A stretch of 64,000 nucleotides of DNA from Halocaridina rubra (Eukaryota; Arthropoda; Malacostraca; Decapoda; Atyidae): NCBI GenBank assembly GCA_037179515.1, contig JAXCGZ010022675.1, positions 1-64,000 of the forward strand, written 5' to 3'. The notes beneath the pieces are model-generated. The model did no database searches, was not told the origin of the DNA, and worked only from the letters and a program-made list of their open reading frames with translations. A program made the translations under genes and the position numbers. Below, piece after piece: positions 36,240 to 48,224 of this stretch (positions within the stretch are counted from its first letter, which is position 1; the number at the start of each line of letters is the position of its first letter).

Positions 36240-39200
36240 CTATTATTACCATCTTCCTTGGCTGTATCCCCCATTGGGGGGTAGCCGACATTAAAAAAGA
36301 AACAATACAGGGATTACTTTGCTCTATGGGCAATGACGAGGGGGCTAGCGACCGTTTAGATGGCACTGCTAGAGTGCCACAGGCCATCCTCCCGGCTCTT
36401 CCATAACCTGTGTCACTTCTTAATGCCAACTCCCCTACTGCCCCTACCACAGGGTTACCTCTGTAAGATGCAGCTCCGTGGTAACAGCAAATGCCCATCA
36501 GAGCTGCGTCACAATCGCTCACCACTCATTCCTATTCCTAGCACGCTCGCTTGCTTCCCTCACATCCATCCTCCTATCATTCAGGGCTCTCCTTACTCCA
36601 TCCATACACCCAAACCTAGGCCTCCTTCTAGCATTTCTCCCATCAACTCTCGCATTCATCACCTTTTTCAGCAGTCTTCCATCATCCATCCTCTCCACAT
36701 GGCCAAGCCATCTCAGAACATTCATATCTACTCTGTCTGCCAATTCTCTCCTCACGGCCGTTCTTGCTCTCACCAATTCATTCCTAACCCTGTCCAACCG
36801 AGATACACCAATCATACTCCTCAGACCTTTCATCTCAAACAGAGGGTTAGAGTAAGACACTCAGTGTCTGAATGGAGAAGAGTTAGTAGTGGAGTTCCAC
36901 AGGGTTCAGTTTTAGGGCCACTTTTGTTCCTTGTATATGTAAATGACCTACCAGAGTCTGTAAATTCATTCATGAATATGTTTGCAGATGATGCAAAGAT
37001 TGTGAAGAAAGTAAAAAACGAGAACAATGGTAGAGAACTTCAGGAGGATCTAAATAACCTGCATGAGTGGTCAGAAAAGTGGCTAATGAAATTCAATACT
37101 TCAAAATGTAAGGTAATGAGAATGGGTACAAGTGCAAGAAGGCCCAAGCTTGACTACTCGGTGGCTGGAGTACAACTTCAAGAGACAGAAAATGAGAGAG
37201 ATCTAGGAGTAAACATACTGGCAGATTTGTCTCCAGAAATACATATAAAGGGCATAGTAAGGGCAGCATATGCATTCTTATCAAATGTAAGGGTAGCCTT
37301 CAGGCACATGGACAAGGAAATGTTCAGAAATATTTATGTAACCTATGTGAGGCCAAAACTCGAATATGCAGGCCCCTTTTGGAATCCGCACTTGAAAAAG
37401 CACATAGCTAAGCTTGAAAAAGTTCAAAGACATGCCACGAAACTGGTGCCAGAAATACGCAATCTCAGTTATGATGAGAGGCTGAGGAAATTAGACTTAC
37501 CATCACTCGAAGCTAGAAGAGTGAGGGGGGATATGGTGACAGTCTTTAAATTCCTTCATGGTTATGATAGAGTGGATAGGGATCGATATTTTGATATTGC
37601 TGGCTCTAGAACTAGAGGTCATAGTTTGAAGCTTCGTAAGAAAACTTCTTTGCAGGATGTAAGGAAATACTTTTTCAGTGTAAGAGTAGTTGATAATTGG
37701 AATTGGCTAAGCGAGGAGGTAGTTAATGCTATCTCAATCCATAGTTTTAAGGACAGGTATGATAAGTATCACTAAGTCTAAAATGGAACCGATCAGGAGA
37801 CGGGAAGATACGAGCTTTGAGCTCTTTCCCGTAAACACAATTAGGTAATCACAATTAGGTAATCACATTTAGTTTCTGTCTCTCACTTACTTTCATGCCC
37901 CATAACTCTGATCAAAATACATCACAGTTGGCACAACCACTTTCTCATGCAAAATTTTCTTAACATTCATCTCCACCTCTCTATTCTTCATCACTCCTTT
38001 CAATGCACCCAACACGTTACATCCTTCATTCACTCTGTGACACACATCTGCTTCCACTCCACCATTTGCAGCTATAACAGAACCTAAATACTCAAACTGA
38101 CCAACTTCCTCAAGTGTCTCTCCATTCAACATAACATTCAGTCCAGCACCATCCTCATTTCTTGTACACCTCATAACCTTACTCTTTTCCACATTCACTC
38201 GCAACTTCCTTCTCTTACATACCATTCCATAGGGTGACACTAACTGACACAGCTTCTCCTCTGAATCTGCCACCACCACAGCATCATCTGCAAACAGCAA
38301 CAGCTTCAGCTCCCACTCGTTATCATTCCCGTCTACCATTCTCAAACCTCAACCATCGCATTCACTCATTCACCTCTCTTACGACTCAAATAATACACAA
38401 ATTGAACAGCCATGGTGACACCACATATCCCTGTCTCAGTCCCAGACTCACTGGAAACCGCTCACTCACTTCATTCCCTACCCTAACACAAGCTCTACTG
38501 CCCTCATGCAAACTCTTCACTGCTTGCAACAGTCTACCATGAATTCCATATAACCACAAAACATTCCATGTTGCCTCTCTATCAACTCTATTGTACACTT
38601 TCTCCAGATCCAAAATTGCAAAATCCACATCCTTACCCTTTGCTAAATATTTCTCACATAACTGCCTAACTATAAAAATTTGATCTATACAACCTCTACC
38701 TCTCCTAAAACCACTCTGCACTTCCACGATCACATTTTCTGTCTTATCCCTAATCCTATTAATCAGTATCCTACCACACACTTTTCCTACCACACTCAAC
38801 AAACTTATACCCCTAAAATTACAGCATTCATACACATCTCCCTTACCATAGTATAGGGGCACTAACAAGCAATCTCCCATTCCACTGGCACCATTGACAA
38901 TATAAAGCATATATTAAACACTCACTAACCATTCTAATGCAGTCACAACTCCTTCTTTCAACATCTCCGCTCTCACACCATCCATTCCAAGTGCTTTACC
39001 TGCTTTCATTTCATCCAATGCCCTATTCACCTCCTCTCTTGTAATCTCTCTCTCATTTTCATCTCCCATTACTGGCACTTTAACACCCCCCACTGTCCCT
39101 AAAGCTGCCTCACTATCTTCCTCAACATTCAGCAAGCACTCAAAATATTCTGCCCATCTTTCCTTGCATCGTTCCCTCTTAACATATATCCATCCACATC

Positions 39201-40600
39201 TTTCACTATCTCCTCCATCCTCTATCCACCCTCCCTTACTCTCTTCACTTCTTTCCAAAACTTCTTTTTTTATTCTCCTCATATGACCTACTAAAATCCT
39301 TTCCCCACCTAACATTTGCCAACCTCTTCTCTTCCTCTACCTTCCGCATGGTTTCCACATTCTTCTCTCTATATCTTTCATACATCTCCCAACTGTTACA
39401 CTGCAGCCTTTCCTCAAAAGTCCTCTTTTTCTCTTCCGCCTTCATTTTCACCCCTTCATTCCACCACTCGCTGCCCCTCCTCATGCCACCTCCAACAAAC
39501 CTCTTTCCACACACATCACTTGCATGTCCCACAACATTTTCTTTCATCAACCCCCATTCCTCCTCTAACTCCCCAACTTCTCTTCCTTTCACCCTGTCAT
39601 ATGCCACTTTCAATCAACTATTCCACCTTCACCACTTCCCTTCTACATCCCCCCACTCTATTTCCCCACTCGTTTGCTTCCACCACTTTTGCTTCAACCA
39701 AAAATGATCAGACATACCAGCAGCCACACCCCTAAATGCATGCACATCTTTCACGCTACCAATCATTCTCTTTGCTACCAACACATAATCCATCAATGCT
39801 CTTTCTTTCACTCTCATTCATGCATACTTATTTATTAACTTCTTCTTGAAAAAACTATTACCTATCACCAACTCTTGCTCCACACACATATCTAACAGTC
39901 TCTTGCCACTCTTATTCCCACCTGGTACCCCATACTTTCCTACAGCACCTTCTACCTCTCCATCACCCACTCTGGCATTCATGTCACCCAACACAACTAC
40001 ATAGTTCCTTCTACTCAGACATCCACACACATAGTTAAGTCATTCTAGAATTCATCCCGCTCCTCCTCACTTCTCTCACATCCTGGCCCATATGCATTAC
40101 CAAAAGCCCATTATTCCCTACCCATCCTAACCCTCACCCACATCAGCCTAGATGACACTTCTTTCCATTCCACTACCTAATTTACTATCCATTCACTCAG
40201 CAATAATGCCACACCTTCTCTCGCTCTCCCCCTTTCAACCATAGACACCCAACCTGTCACCTCACCAAATGCCACTTCTCCTTTTCCTTTCATCTTCGTC
40301 TCACACAATGTCAATACATCCATCCTCCTCCTACCAAACATATATCCAAGCTCACTTCTTTTGCCTTCTATCGTACTACAACCATGCACATTTAGACACC
40401 CCAAAACTAGAGTATGGGGAGAAGTTACTCTCCCCTCTACTCCCCTTCTTCTTTGACGTCTCGCAGTAGGTTAATACAAGGGGGGTTTCCCCAGTCCCCT
40501 CGCCCCGTCCACATTTAGTCGCCTCTTACGACACGCATGGAATACGTTGGGGCTATTCTTTGATGTTATGCCCGCCACCACAGGCCAATTCAATATATGC
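36240..40600 (-). pseudogene. RTE-like LINE, nearly full length, split by a CR1-A insertion
   Basis: Read on the minus strand. A 5' leader (40590-40420, with GTCGTAAGAGGCGACTAAA) is followed by an AP endonuclease in three frames: GCLNVHGC and LTLCETKMKGKGE at 40177-40404, VVLGDMNARVGDGE at 39818-40030, and DYVLVAKRM with GMSDHFW at 39629-39817. A linker follows (39613-38914, ending MDGVRAEMLK). The RT has YECCNFRGISLLSVVGKV, VQSGFRRGRGC, DLEKVYNRVDRE, LRQGYVVSPWLFNL and LLLFADDAVVVA (38910-37893). The C-terminal signature VLRWLGHVERMDDGRL and PRFGCMDGVRRAL is at 36860-36519. Frameshifts separate about seven segments. The catalytic FADD box is intact, but the LDLEKVYN block has Tyr and Asn at positions usually held by Phe and Asp. 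The 3' untranslated end includes a GGCTACCCCCCAATGGGGG hairpin. Confidence 0.85.
36841..37864 (+). pseudogene. CR1-A LINE copy f, nested in the RTE-like LINE
   Basis: A 5'-truncated copy starting at AGAGGGTTAGAGTAAG, with an uninterrupted frame to a stop at 37773-37775. RT motifs GVPQGSVLG and MFADDA, then the full C-terminal domain. The 471-codon frame beginning at 36360 is a chimera: its first about 160 codons are antisense RTE-like sequence. The 3' end has two AATTAGGTAATC units and no (CA)n. Removing 36841-37864 rejoins the host frame exactly (minus strand LNVFEM), so the insertion was clean, without target-site duplication. The frame is intact but lacks the endonuclease and the first RT blocks. 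Confidence 0.92.
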
Positions 40601-40609
40601 ATTATCGCT

Positions 40610-41460
40610 GTGACAGAGTGTTTCGCTCCAAGTCACCAGAGGTCTTTCATAGATGACTTATCAGTCATTTTAGTACTTTTAACTGTCTTTTCTTTTCTTA
40701 CTAAAAATATCTTACTCCTTGCATTTTGAAAATTATGATTATTTGCATTCTATATTTCAGTATATAGCTAATTTTAGATATATATTGCTTAATATTCTTG
40801 TACTTGTAGAAAGCATGATCCCAATATAAAAATCTCCCTCTTATTTCTCTGTTTTCTGCCTTTTCTCATGTACGATGCCATAATCTTAGCGAGTCTGTTA
40901 GATACGTTGTTTGTGCAATTTTCTTATTATAAAATTGCTCTTGCTGATAAATTTTGTTTTATTATAATAACTGCTCTTGCTGATAATTTTTTTTATAAAT
41001 TTGACCCTACTGCTATGTTATTAGCCTGTCTAGATATATATTCAGTATTTTCTTTATTTGAATAGTTAAAATTCCGTCTTCTGCAATGCAAAGAACGCTC
41101 TACAGATTTCTACCAGTAACCTATTTTGCCCTTAACTATTTATTGTTTCTTTTGTTTGCTTCAACTTGTTGCATCTAAATTTTTTTCTCTCTCTTGCATC
41201 TCTACCATAATTGTCTGTCAAGGACCACTGCTATAATAAAAAACCATTGGAGGACGAATTACTGCTCTGAATAAACCCTACAGGCTGGCCAAATAATGAT
41301 GTCACCAAGAGGGACGCTTGTTCACTCCCAATTGGCAGCCAAACATCACAGATTCAAGATTTTGCCTCAGCAGTCACGCTTATTCTAAACTTCTTTCATG
41401 GCAGCAGTCTTCACAGGAATTCATCTGACACAAATAAGGTGAGAGATAGTTGAGGGTAAA
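40610..41460 (+). repeat. repeat X, copy 1 (5' part)
   Basis: Unrecognised repeat. 40640-40815 matches 36055-36235. 40920-41260 matches 42690-43000 (TTGTTTGCTTCAACTTGTTGCAT versus TTGTTTGCTTCCCTCTTGTTGCAT, CTTGCATCTCTACCATA versus CTTGCATCTCTGCCATA). No coding capacity seen. Confidence 0.55.
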
Positions 41461-41759
41461 GCTCGTTGGTCAAGTAAATTGGGAATTCGAGAAACTGGTT
41501 AAATCTGCTACTTGTCAAATCTGTTATTGGTCAACTCCTAAGAAATTTTTCTCAGTTCCATTCCCAAACAAAATGCACTTTTGTAGTTTACCTAACTGGG
41601 ATCTCATTTGTTAAATTTAATTCCTTGACCTTGAAATTACCGCCGATATACATTGATAAGAAATATCTTTCATTGCGGGTGTCCAAGTAAGATTTCACTC
41701 TCAGAAGATTGCTCATTACCACGTAAAAATCTATCCCTTCCCCCAACGAATTCTAATTT

Positions 41760-42310
41760 TATTTCACCACTTTTCTATCCTCGTAAATAAAGTGTTTTAT
41801 GTCAATGCTCGTAAATAAAGTATTTTACACTATAAACTGCAAATAATTCATGTGTTTTTACCCTTTTGGCACTGCAAACATTTCCTGCAAACCACAATTT
41901 AGTGAATACATAATTATCTCGTAGATTCTTCCTTTATCGTAAATAAAGTGTTTTACGCTATAAACTGCAAATAATTCATGAGGTGGTTTTGCCCTTTTTG
42001 GCACTGCAAACTTTTCTTGTAGGCCACAAATTAATGAATACATACTGTATTTAACTTGCTGATCTTCATTTATTGGGAATAAAGTGTTTTGAGCTATAAG
42101 TTACAAATAATTCATAAGTAATTTTGCCCTATTGGCGTTGTAAACATTTCTTGTTAACTAAAATTTAATGAATGTATGCTGTATTTGTTTTGCTGATTCT
42201 TCATGTATTGTGAATAATTTTTTACGCTAATGCCTGCAAATAGTTAATGATTGTGTATGTTCTTATGGTAGCGTAAATATTCTTGGTTAGCTTGTTACTT
42301 ACCAATATAT
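41760..42310. repeat. diverged tandem repeat, unit about 125-135 bp, four units
   Basis: Successive units each contain AATAAAGTGTTTTA, then CTATAAACTGCAAATAATTCAT, TTTTGCCC, TTGGCACTGCAAAC and a GAATACAT block. They start near 41805, 41938, 42070 and 42205. The last unit is the most diverged. It lies inside repeat X copy 1. Confidence 0.75.
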
Positions 42311-42399
42311 TTTCATCCAGTAGATTAATATTGGAACTCATTATTTGTGTGCTCATGCCTTTAGTTTTCCCATTATTAATGGTGTGTCGTTTCTGTTTC

Positions 42400-42600
42400 T
42401 GCAATTGCAGTGTCCTCTATTCTAATCTGCCTGTGTAACAGAGGTGATCGTTGAGTTGAGGTCAAAGTCTTGGCATCCATCTGTGTTATTGGGGTATGCA
42501 TTAATATCTGTCCTGTCTGTTTGCGAGCTCTTTACTGAGTTCAGTACCTTGAGTCCCCTTAGTAAAACAGAAACTTAGCAATAACATCCTTCCCTCCAAC
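42400..42600 (+). repeat. repeat X, copy 1 (3' part)
   Basis: Matches 43196-43505 of copy 2 in two blocks: CAGTGTCCTCTATTCTAATC / ACAGAGGTGATC and GAGTCCCCTTAGTAAAACA. Together with 40610-41460 it defines one X copy interrupted by the tandem repeat. Confidence 0.5.
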
Positions 42601-42639
42601 AATCGCAATGTATTAGTCTCCCCTTTTCTCTGATTCTCT

Positions 42640-43520
42640 CTCTCAGGCAGTGTGAAGCATCTTACGAATATATCTTTCTAAAATTCTCTTATTATAGAAA
42701 TACTCTTGCTGGTAATTTTTCTTGCTATAAATTGCTCCTGATGATATGTTATTAACTTGTCTGGATACATTTCTGTAGCTTCTTTAATATTTGAAAACTA
42801 ATAATTCCCTTTTTCCTGAAATGTAAAGAACTACGCATGCAGATGCGGATGCCAGTAGCCCATTTTTCCTATAATTTATTTTCTTGTGTCTTTTGTTTGC
42901 TTCCCTCTTGTTGCATATAAAATACTGTCTCTCCCTTGCATCTCTGCCATACTTGCCTGCCAGGGACCTCCACTATAGTGAACCCTCGAAAAAAAATAGA
43001 ACAGAATGCTGCTCTTCATCATCCTTACAGATTCGCCCAAGTTGAAGTTCCCCCAGACTGGTGCTGAATCACTCTCAGATGGCAATCAACCAGTGGCAGG
43101 GCAACATCTAGTGCCTCCACAGTCCCACTTACTCCAAGCCTTCACTACGTGGCTTAGCAATATTCAGGAGTCTATTTGCAGGAATTCATCTGGCATAAAA
43201 GTGTCCTCCATTCTACTTTGCCTGTATGACAGAGGTGGTCTCCTTTGAGTTGAGGCCCAAGTTTTTGGCATCTGTATGTGGTGCCAGGAATCGAAATCGT
43301 GCTCACCACCTCCACGGGATTAGAGGCTACATTCAATAAATTCAAATCTTATATTTTTGTTTATGCTATCCAAAATTAAAAGAAAGTTGAATTCTGAGTT
43401 TCATTATCCGAGTAGTGGTATTTGGGGAGTTGTGCAAATAAAGATTTTAGTCTCTTGGATGTTTGTGAACTGCTAATCGAGTTCGGAAAGTGAGTCCCCT
43501 TAGGTAAAACAAAAACTCCC
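42640..43520 (+). repeat. repeat X, copy 2
   Basis: Second long copy of X, without the 130-bp tandem repeat. The 5' part aligns with 40880-41460 and the 3' part with 42400-42600. It contains TTGAGTTGAGGCCCAAG and ends near GAGTCCCCTTAGGTAAAACA, next to a CR1-A fragment. Confidence 0.55.
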
Positions 43521-43529
43521 CCACGTTAC

Positions 43530-44415
43530 ACTTATGAAGTTTCAAACTATGACCCCTAAGTCTAGAGCCAGCCATACCAAAATATCGATTCCTATCCACT
43601 CTGTCAAAGCAATAAAGGAATTTAAAAACCATCACCATATCCCCCCTCATTCTTTCAGCTTTGAACGATGGTTAATCTAATTCCCTCAAGCTCTCCTCAT
43701 AACTGAGATTGCGTGCTTTTGGCACCAGTTTCGTTACATGTCCTTGAACTTTTTCCAGCTTGTTTATGTGTTTTTTCAATTGTGGATTACAAAAGGGGGT
43801 TGCATATTCGAGCTTTGACCTCACATATGTTATATAAATATTTTCGAATAGTTCCTTGTCCATGTGTCTGAAGGCTATCCTTACATTTGCTAAAAAAAAA
43901 AAAAAGCATATGCTGCCATTACTATGCTATCTATGTGCATTCCCAGAGAAAAAATCTTCTAATATATTTACTCCTAGATCTCTCTCATTCTCCGTATCTC
44001 GAAGTTTTGCACCTGCTATTGAGTATCCAAACTTGGGCCTTCTGGCACATGAACCCAATTTTATTACCTTACCTTTTGAAGTATTGAATTTTATTAGCCA
44101 TCTTTCTGACCACTTATGCAGATTATTTAGGTCTTACTAAAGTTCTCTACCATTGTTCTCGTCTCTTACATTCATCACAACCTTTGCATCATCTGCAAGC
44201 ATATTCAAGAATGAATTTAAGACTCTGGTAGGGCATTTACGTATACAAGAAACAAAAGTGACCCTAAATCTGATACCTTTGGAACTATACTCTAATCCCT
44301 CTCCATTCAGACACTGTCTTACTCTAACCCTTTGTTCCCTTCCTTCTAAATAAGTTTTTATCCATCCCAAGGCATTTCCACCTATTCTAGCCATTGCTTG
44401 CAGCTTTTTAACCCC
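43530..44415 (-). pseudogene. CR1-A LINE copy, diverged, missing both ends
   Basis: Minus strand, from the middle of the RT (GNALGWIKTYLEGREQRVR, 44137-44454) through the NMLADDA catalytic box (Leu for Phe) and the C-terminal domain (TYVRSKLEYATPFCNP, RGDMVMVFKFLYC). It stops at GHSLKLHKC near 43530. The family 3' end is missing, so the copy was truncated at 3' by deletion. An A-run expansion near 43890-43905 and other frameshifts break it. Confidence 0.82.
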
Positions 44416-44495
44416 TACAGACAGGTTCATGTCAGTTGACGAGGAAGCTAACAAAGACGGGTCACGTCAAGTGACGTTACCACCAGCCTAGCATT

Positions 44496-44783
<288 letters not shown>

Positions 44784-45044
44784 TTTTATTAATTTATTGC
44801 ACCAAGGCGTCAGACATTACATGAGTTCATACAAATAATGCTTCAGATGGATACAAAACCAAGAATTGAACATAGTTTACAGGGAGGTGTACACATTGAT
44901 AAAACATTGCTGCATACTAACACACAACTCACAGTATGGCAGCACAGAGTACATTATATGCAAAAGTAAAGCTCAGAGAAACGCAGAATGCACAAACAGA
45001 ATTATACAGCAACATACAGAAAATATATGTATAATTCAATATAA
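44784..45044 (-). other. LINE-D 3' untranslated region
   Basis: 261 bases between the stop codon and (GA)n. It contains CAATAAATTAATAAAAT, a polyadenylation-like end, immediately before the microsatellite. Almost identical to 53029-53303. Confidence 0.85.
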
Positions 45045-47583
45045 TTAATGGCCACCAAAGTGAGGATAACGAGCAAGAATAACATCAAGGTTGTCATCAT
45101 TAAGTAAAAATGAGCAGATCTGTATTAAGTTCTGACCTCGTGGTAAAACATCTCTCTCTGTGGGGCACTGAAGACAATAGTGGTCAAGAGTGTTAGCATT
45201 AGGACGGTCGCATAATTTACAGGAGGTGTACTGTGGCATATCTAGAGTCTGGGAGACCTGCCATAAAGGCCGATACCCCATTCTGAGCCGAGCACTAACT
45301 ACATTGTTTTTCCGCACCATTAACCCGCGTCTGCGATACTTGTAGCGACTGTGAAGAAAGTGATCATGGTGCTGTATGGACACACTGTTGGCCCTCTCCG
45401 TGTCCCTGCGCTGGACCGTCATGGCAAACCCAGCTGAGTAGATGATGTTACGTAGGCATCGGAGGGAGGGCTCAGTGTCCACAGCATGCCCATCCAGCAT
45501 ACAGGCCGCCTTGGCAAGACGATCCGCTGTGTCGTTGCCAGTCAGCCCAATGTGGGATGGAGTCCATACAAACGACACAACAAGAGAAGCATCCCGAGCG
45601 GCCGCGAGGCGACATAGTATATCTCCCACAGCACGGCCACAGATAGGTCTTGGCGAGGATAGGGCTTGTAGGGCCGATTGGGAGTCACAAATTATTACCC
45701 CATTCACTCGTCGTCGAACAAGGAGAGTCACGGCATCCAAGATGGCATTCAGTTCACAGTAGGTGGAGCTCGACGAGGTGGGTAGTCTACGGCCAATCCA
45801 TGAATCAGCCGGCACAGGCGGCTCCATGGTGGGGGAAAACACAGCACATGCCGCCCTCCCATCTGCTTGCACAGAACCATCAACATAGACGTGGTGTGCT
45901 GCAGGGACAGACGTGGACACATCAGCGATAGTCTCCAGAGCTAACTGTCTCTGCAAGGGGGGATAGACATCCTTCGAGGTCGGTGTATATGTGACAGCGG
46001 GGAGGGGGACACGCCAGGGTGGTAAATCTGGGACAGCCGCCTGCACTGGCAGGTCGATGTCAAGGCCACGGAGAATGTCACTCACCACCCTGATAAGGTT
46101 ATGACCTCCTGCTCGAAGTGGGAGCCTGGGTGCGTCTGGATCCAGGGACGTCCTCATGACAGCAGAGAAGTACGGAGCAAGAAAGGGGTAGTGAAGACAC
46201 TTAACAGTAAAATAGGACACATTGGCATAAATCCTCTCCACAAGAGGGGGCAAGTTGAGCTCCAACTGCATACTCACAATACGGGTAGAGAGAGAACATC
46301 CCAAGATAAATCTCATGACTCGATTCTGGAACTTTTCAAGTGGCTCGAGAGCTGGTCTAGGAAGTTGACACAAGGCAGGAGACAGATAGTCAACCACTGA
46401 CCGAAGTAGTAGGATGTAGAGGGTCCTCACCACTGGGATGGAGACTCCTGCAGCATTGTTGGCAAGCCACTTGACAGGTGCAAAGCGGGGCTCCAGACGG
46501 TCAAGAAGGCTCTTCACAAAGGGATGAATTCGTTGACGTGCAGGTATAGCTGGGGTGATCCGGACTGGTGCACCTAAATACGTGTACTGTGTGCAGTGAG
46601 GGATGACATTACCACCCATGGCGAATGCGGGCAGTGCTCTGCAGTTGCGTGAAGTAAAAATCCTGCTTTTTTCTGGGGAGATAATAAGGCCACAGGAGGT
46701 AGCAGACACATAAAAATCATGGAGCATGTGCTGAAGGTCGTGAGTTGAGGTCGTGTGGATGCATATGTCGTCCGCATAGCAGGTAACTGTAGTACCGGGG
46801 ATGACAGGAAGGAGGGAGAGTAGACGATGCATAAGGATATAGAATAGAAAAGGACTTAGCACACCTCCCTGAGGAGTACCCACTTCAAACCGTTCATAGG
46901 AGCTATACGACCCTTTAAAAAGGACACTTGATGTTCTGTTGCAGAGATATCCCCGTATCCATTTCAGTATGTTCCCCCGAACTCCAAAGTCCACCAGCTG
47001 GTCAAGAATAATTTCCCTGTTGGCTATATCGAAGGCAGATTTGAGGTCCAGGAAGGCGACCACACTGGTGGGAGAAAGACGGGTGTAGAGTTCAGTGAGG
47101 CAGTGATGTGTGCTCCGTTGTGGGAGGAAACCATAAAGACTGGGGGAGAGTTTATCCTGTAGACGGTGCATGAGCCGGACAAGAAGGATGCGTTCAAACA
47201 CTTTGCTGAAGCAGGAGGTGAGGGAGATAGGCCTAAATTTGTCGGTTCCAGGTTTTGGTAGAGGAATAATAGTGCTTCTGGTCCAGGCAGAGGGCACATG
47301 CCCCAAGCAAAAGCAAAGATTGAAGAGCTGCAGTAGGGGGTTACCAGGAACTTTCTGAAGAAGACGGAGAACTTGATATGTAAGACCATCCTCCCCAGGG
47401 GCAGTAGCCTTAATCCTAGCAAGAGCACGTCGTAGTTCATCCTCTGTGAATAGGATGTCATCCTCTTCATCCGTCTGTAGTAATGCACCCATTAGGCGGA
47501 GGTTACGAACACTGCGGTGGGTGGAGAGTGCCTCTTGAACGTTCCCGGGAAGGTTGCAAGTTTGTGACTGTGCTGACCAGGTA

Positions 47584-47588
<5 letters not shown>
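45045..47588 (-). CDS. LINE-D RT plus RNase H polyprotein, 5'-truncated, open frame
   Basis: About 848 codons without interruption. A longer frame to 47672 only adds SLSLSL from the (GA)n. Numbering from 47672: RT blocks FRPISLTSCFSKVFE 146-160, FLDLKSAFDIANRE 207-220, GTPQGGVLSP 265-274 and CYADDICI 298-305 (catalytic Asp pair). The RNase H domain has YVDGS (Asp 598), YCELNAI (Glu 640), ICDSQSAL (Asp 663), and TPSHIGL with TGNDTADRLAK (Asp 717). A C-terminal Cys/His cluster C-x2-C...H-x-C-x2-C lies at 818-836. RT followed by RNase H without LTRs points to the I-clade group. The endonuclease is absent because of 5' truncation at 47588. The intact frame and the near-identical copy at 51.8 kb indicate recent activity of the family. 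Confidence 0.9.

Positions 47589-47669
<81 letters not shown>
47589..47669. repeat. (GA)n microsatellite at the 5' edge of LINE-D
   Basis: About 80 bases of GA on +. With 44498-44783 it places the LINE-D copy between two tracts of the same repeat in the same phase of strand. Confidence 0.97.
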
Positions 47670-47670
<1 letters not shown>

Positions 47671-47900
47671 AATTACTTATGAGTAAAATATGTGAAATAT
47701 TGTCATTCATTGAACATTTGGAACTAAATGAAATGAATAAAGGAAAATCTAATTATTGATTTATTTGTAAAATAAATAACAATCAATAAAATCACAAGAT
47801 CTTATCCGTTATAATTTGGAAGAGTAAAGAATACAAATAAAATGTATAAGCATAATTTTTATATAAGCAAAAATGTGCATCTAGAGATTACGAAAATAAA

Positions 47901-47903
<3 letters not shown>

Positions 47904-47970
<67 letters not shown>
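47904..47970. repeat. (TA)n microsatellite
   Basis: About 67 bases of TA immediately before LINE-E. Confidence 0.95.
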
Positions 47971-47972
<2 letters not shown>

Positions 47973-47974
47973 AA

Positions 47975-48224
47975 GGAAGGGAATCTCCTGACATCTAGTA
48001 TTCACAAAAGTTTTCTCCGATGCCTTTTGTGAATATATTATTCAGCACTATTTATAATGAGGGCACACTTCAAGAACAATGGAAAAAAAGCATTATTATT
48101 CCAATTCCAAAAAAAGAAAGTACAAAATTAAGACCTATCTCTGACATCCTGCTTCTGCAAAGCCTTTGAGAGAGTCATTCTTAACAGACTTGATTTCACA
48201 CTCGAGGGAAAATTATCAAATAAT
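47975..48224 (+). pseudogene. LINE-E RT N-terminal part, frameshifted
   Basis: Translating in pieces gives NEGTLQEQWKKSIIIPIPKK and, after a two-base shift near 48140, a CFCKAFERVILNRLDF block. These are RT blocks 1 and 2 of the same element as the long frame that follows. The shift lies in a CTCTG stretch. Sequence upstream of about 47975 is (TA)n, so the element is 5'-truncated. Confidence 0.75.

Noticed and set aside
36360..37775. A 471-codon + frame as one gene
   Set aside because: It is a chimera: the first part is the antisense of the RTE-like C-terminal region and the rest is CR1-A copy f.
36055..40815. A target-site duplication of about 170 bp flanking the RTE-like LINE
   Set aside because: The flanks at 36055-36235 and 40640-40815 are too long and too diverged for a target duplication; repeat X also occurs at 42640, so they are separate repeat copies.
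44866..45048. A small + strand frame upstream of LINE-D
   Set aside because: It lies within the LINE-D 3' untranslated region and is antisense to it.
45045..47588. A cellular RNase H or telomerase-like RT
   Set aside because: RT directly followed by RNase H and a terminal Cys/His cluster, a second copy nearby and microsatellite flanks all fit a LINE.
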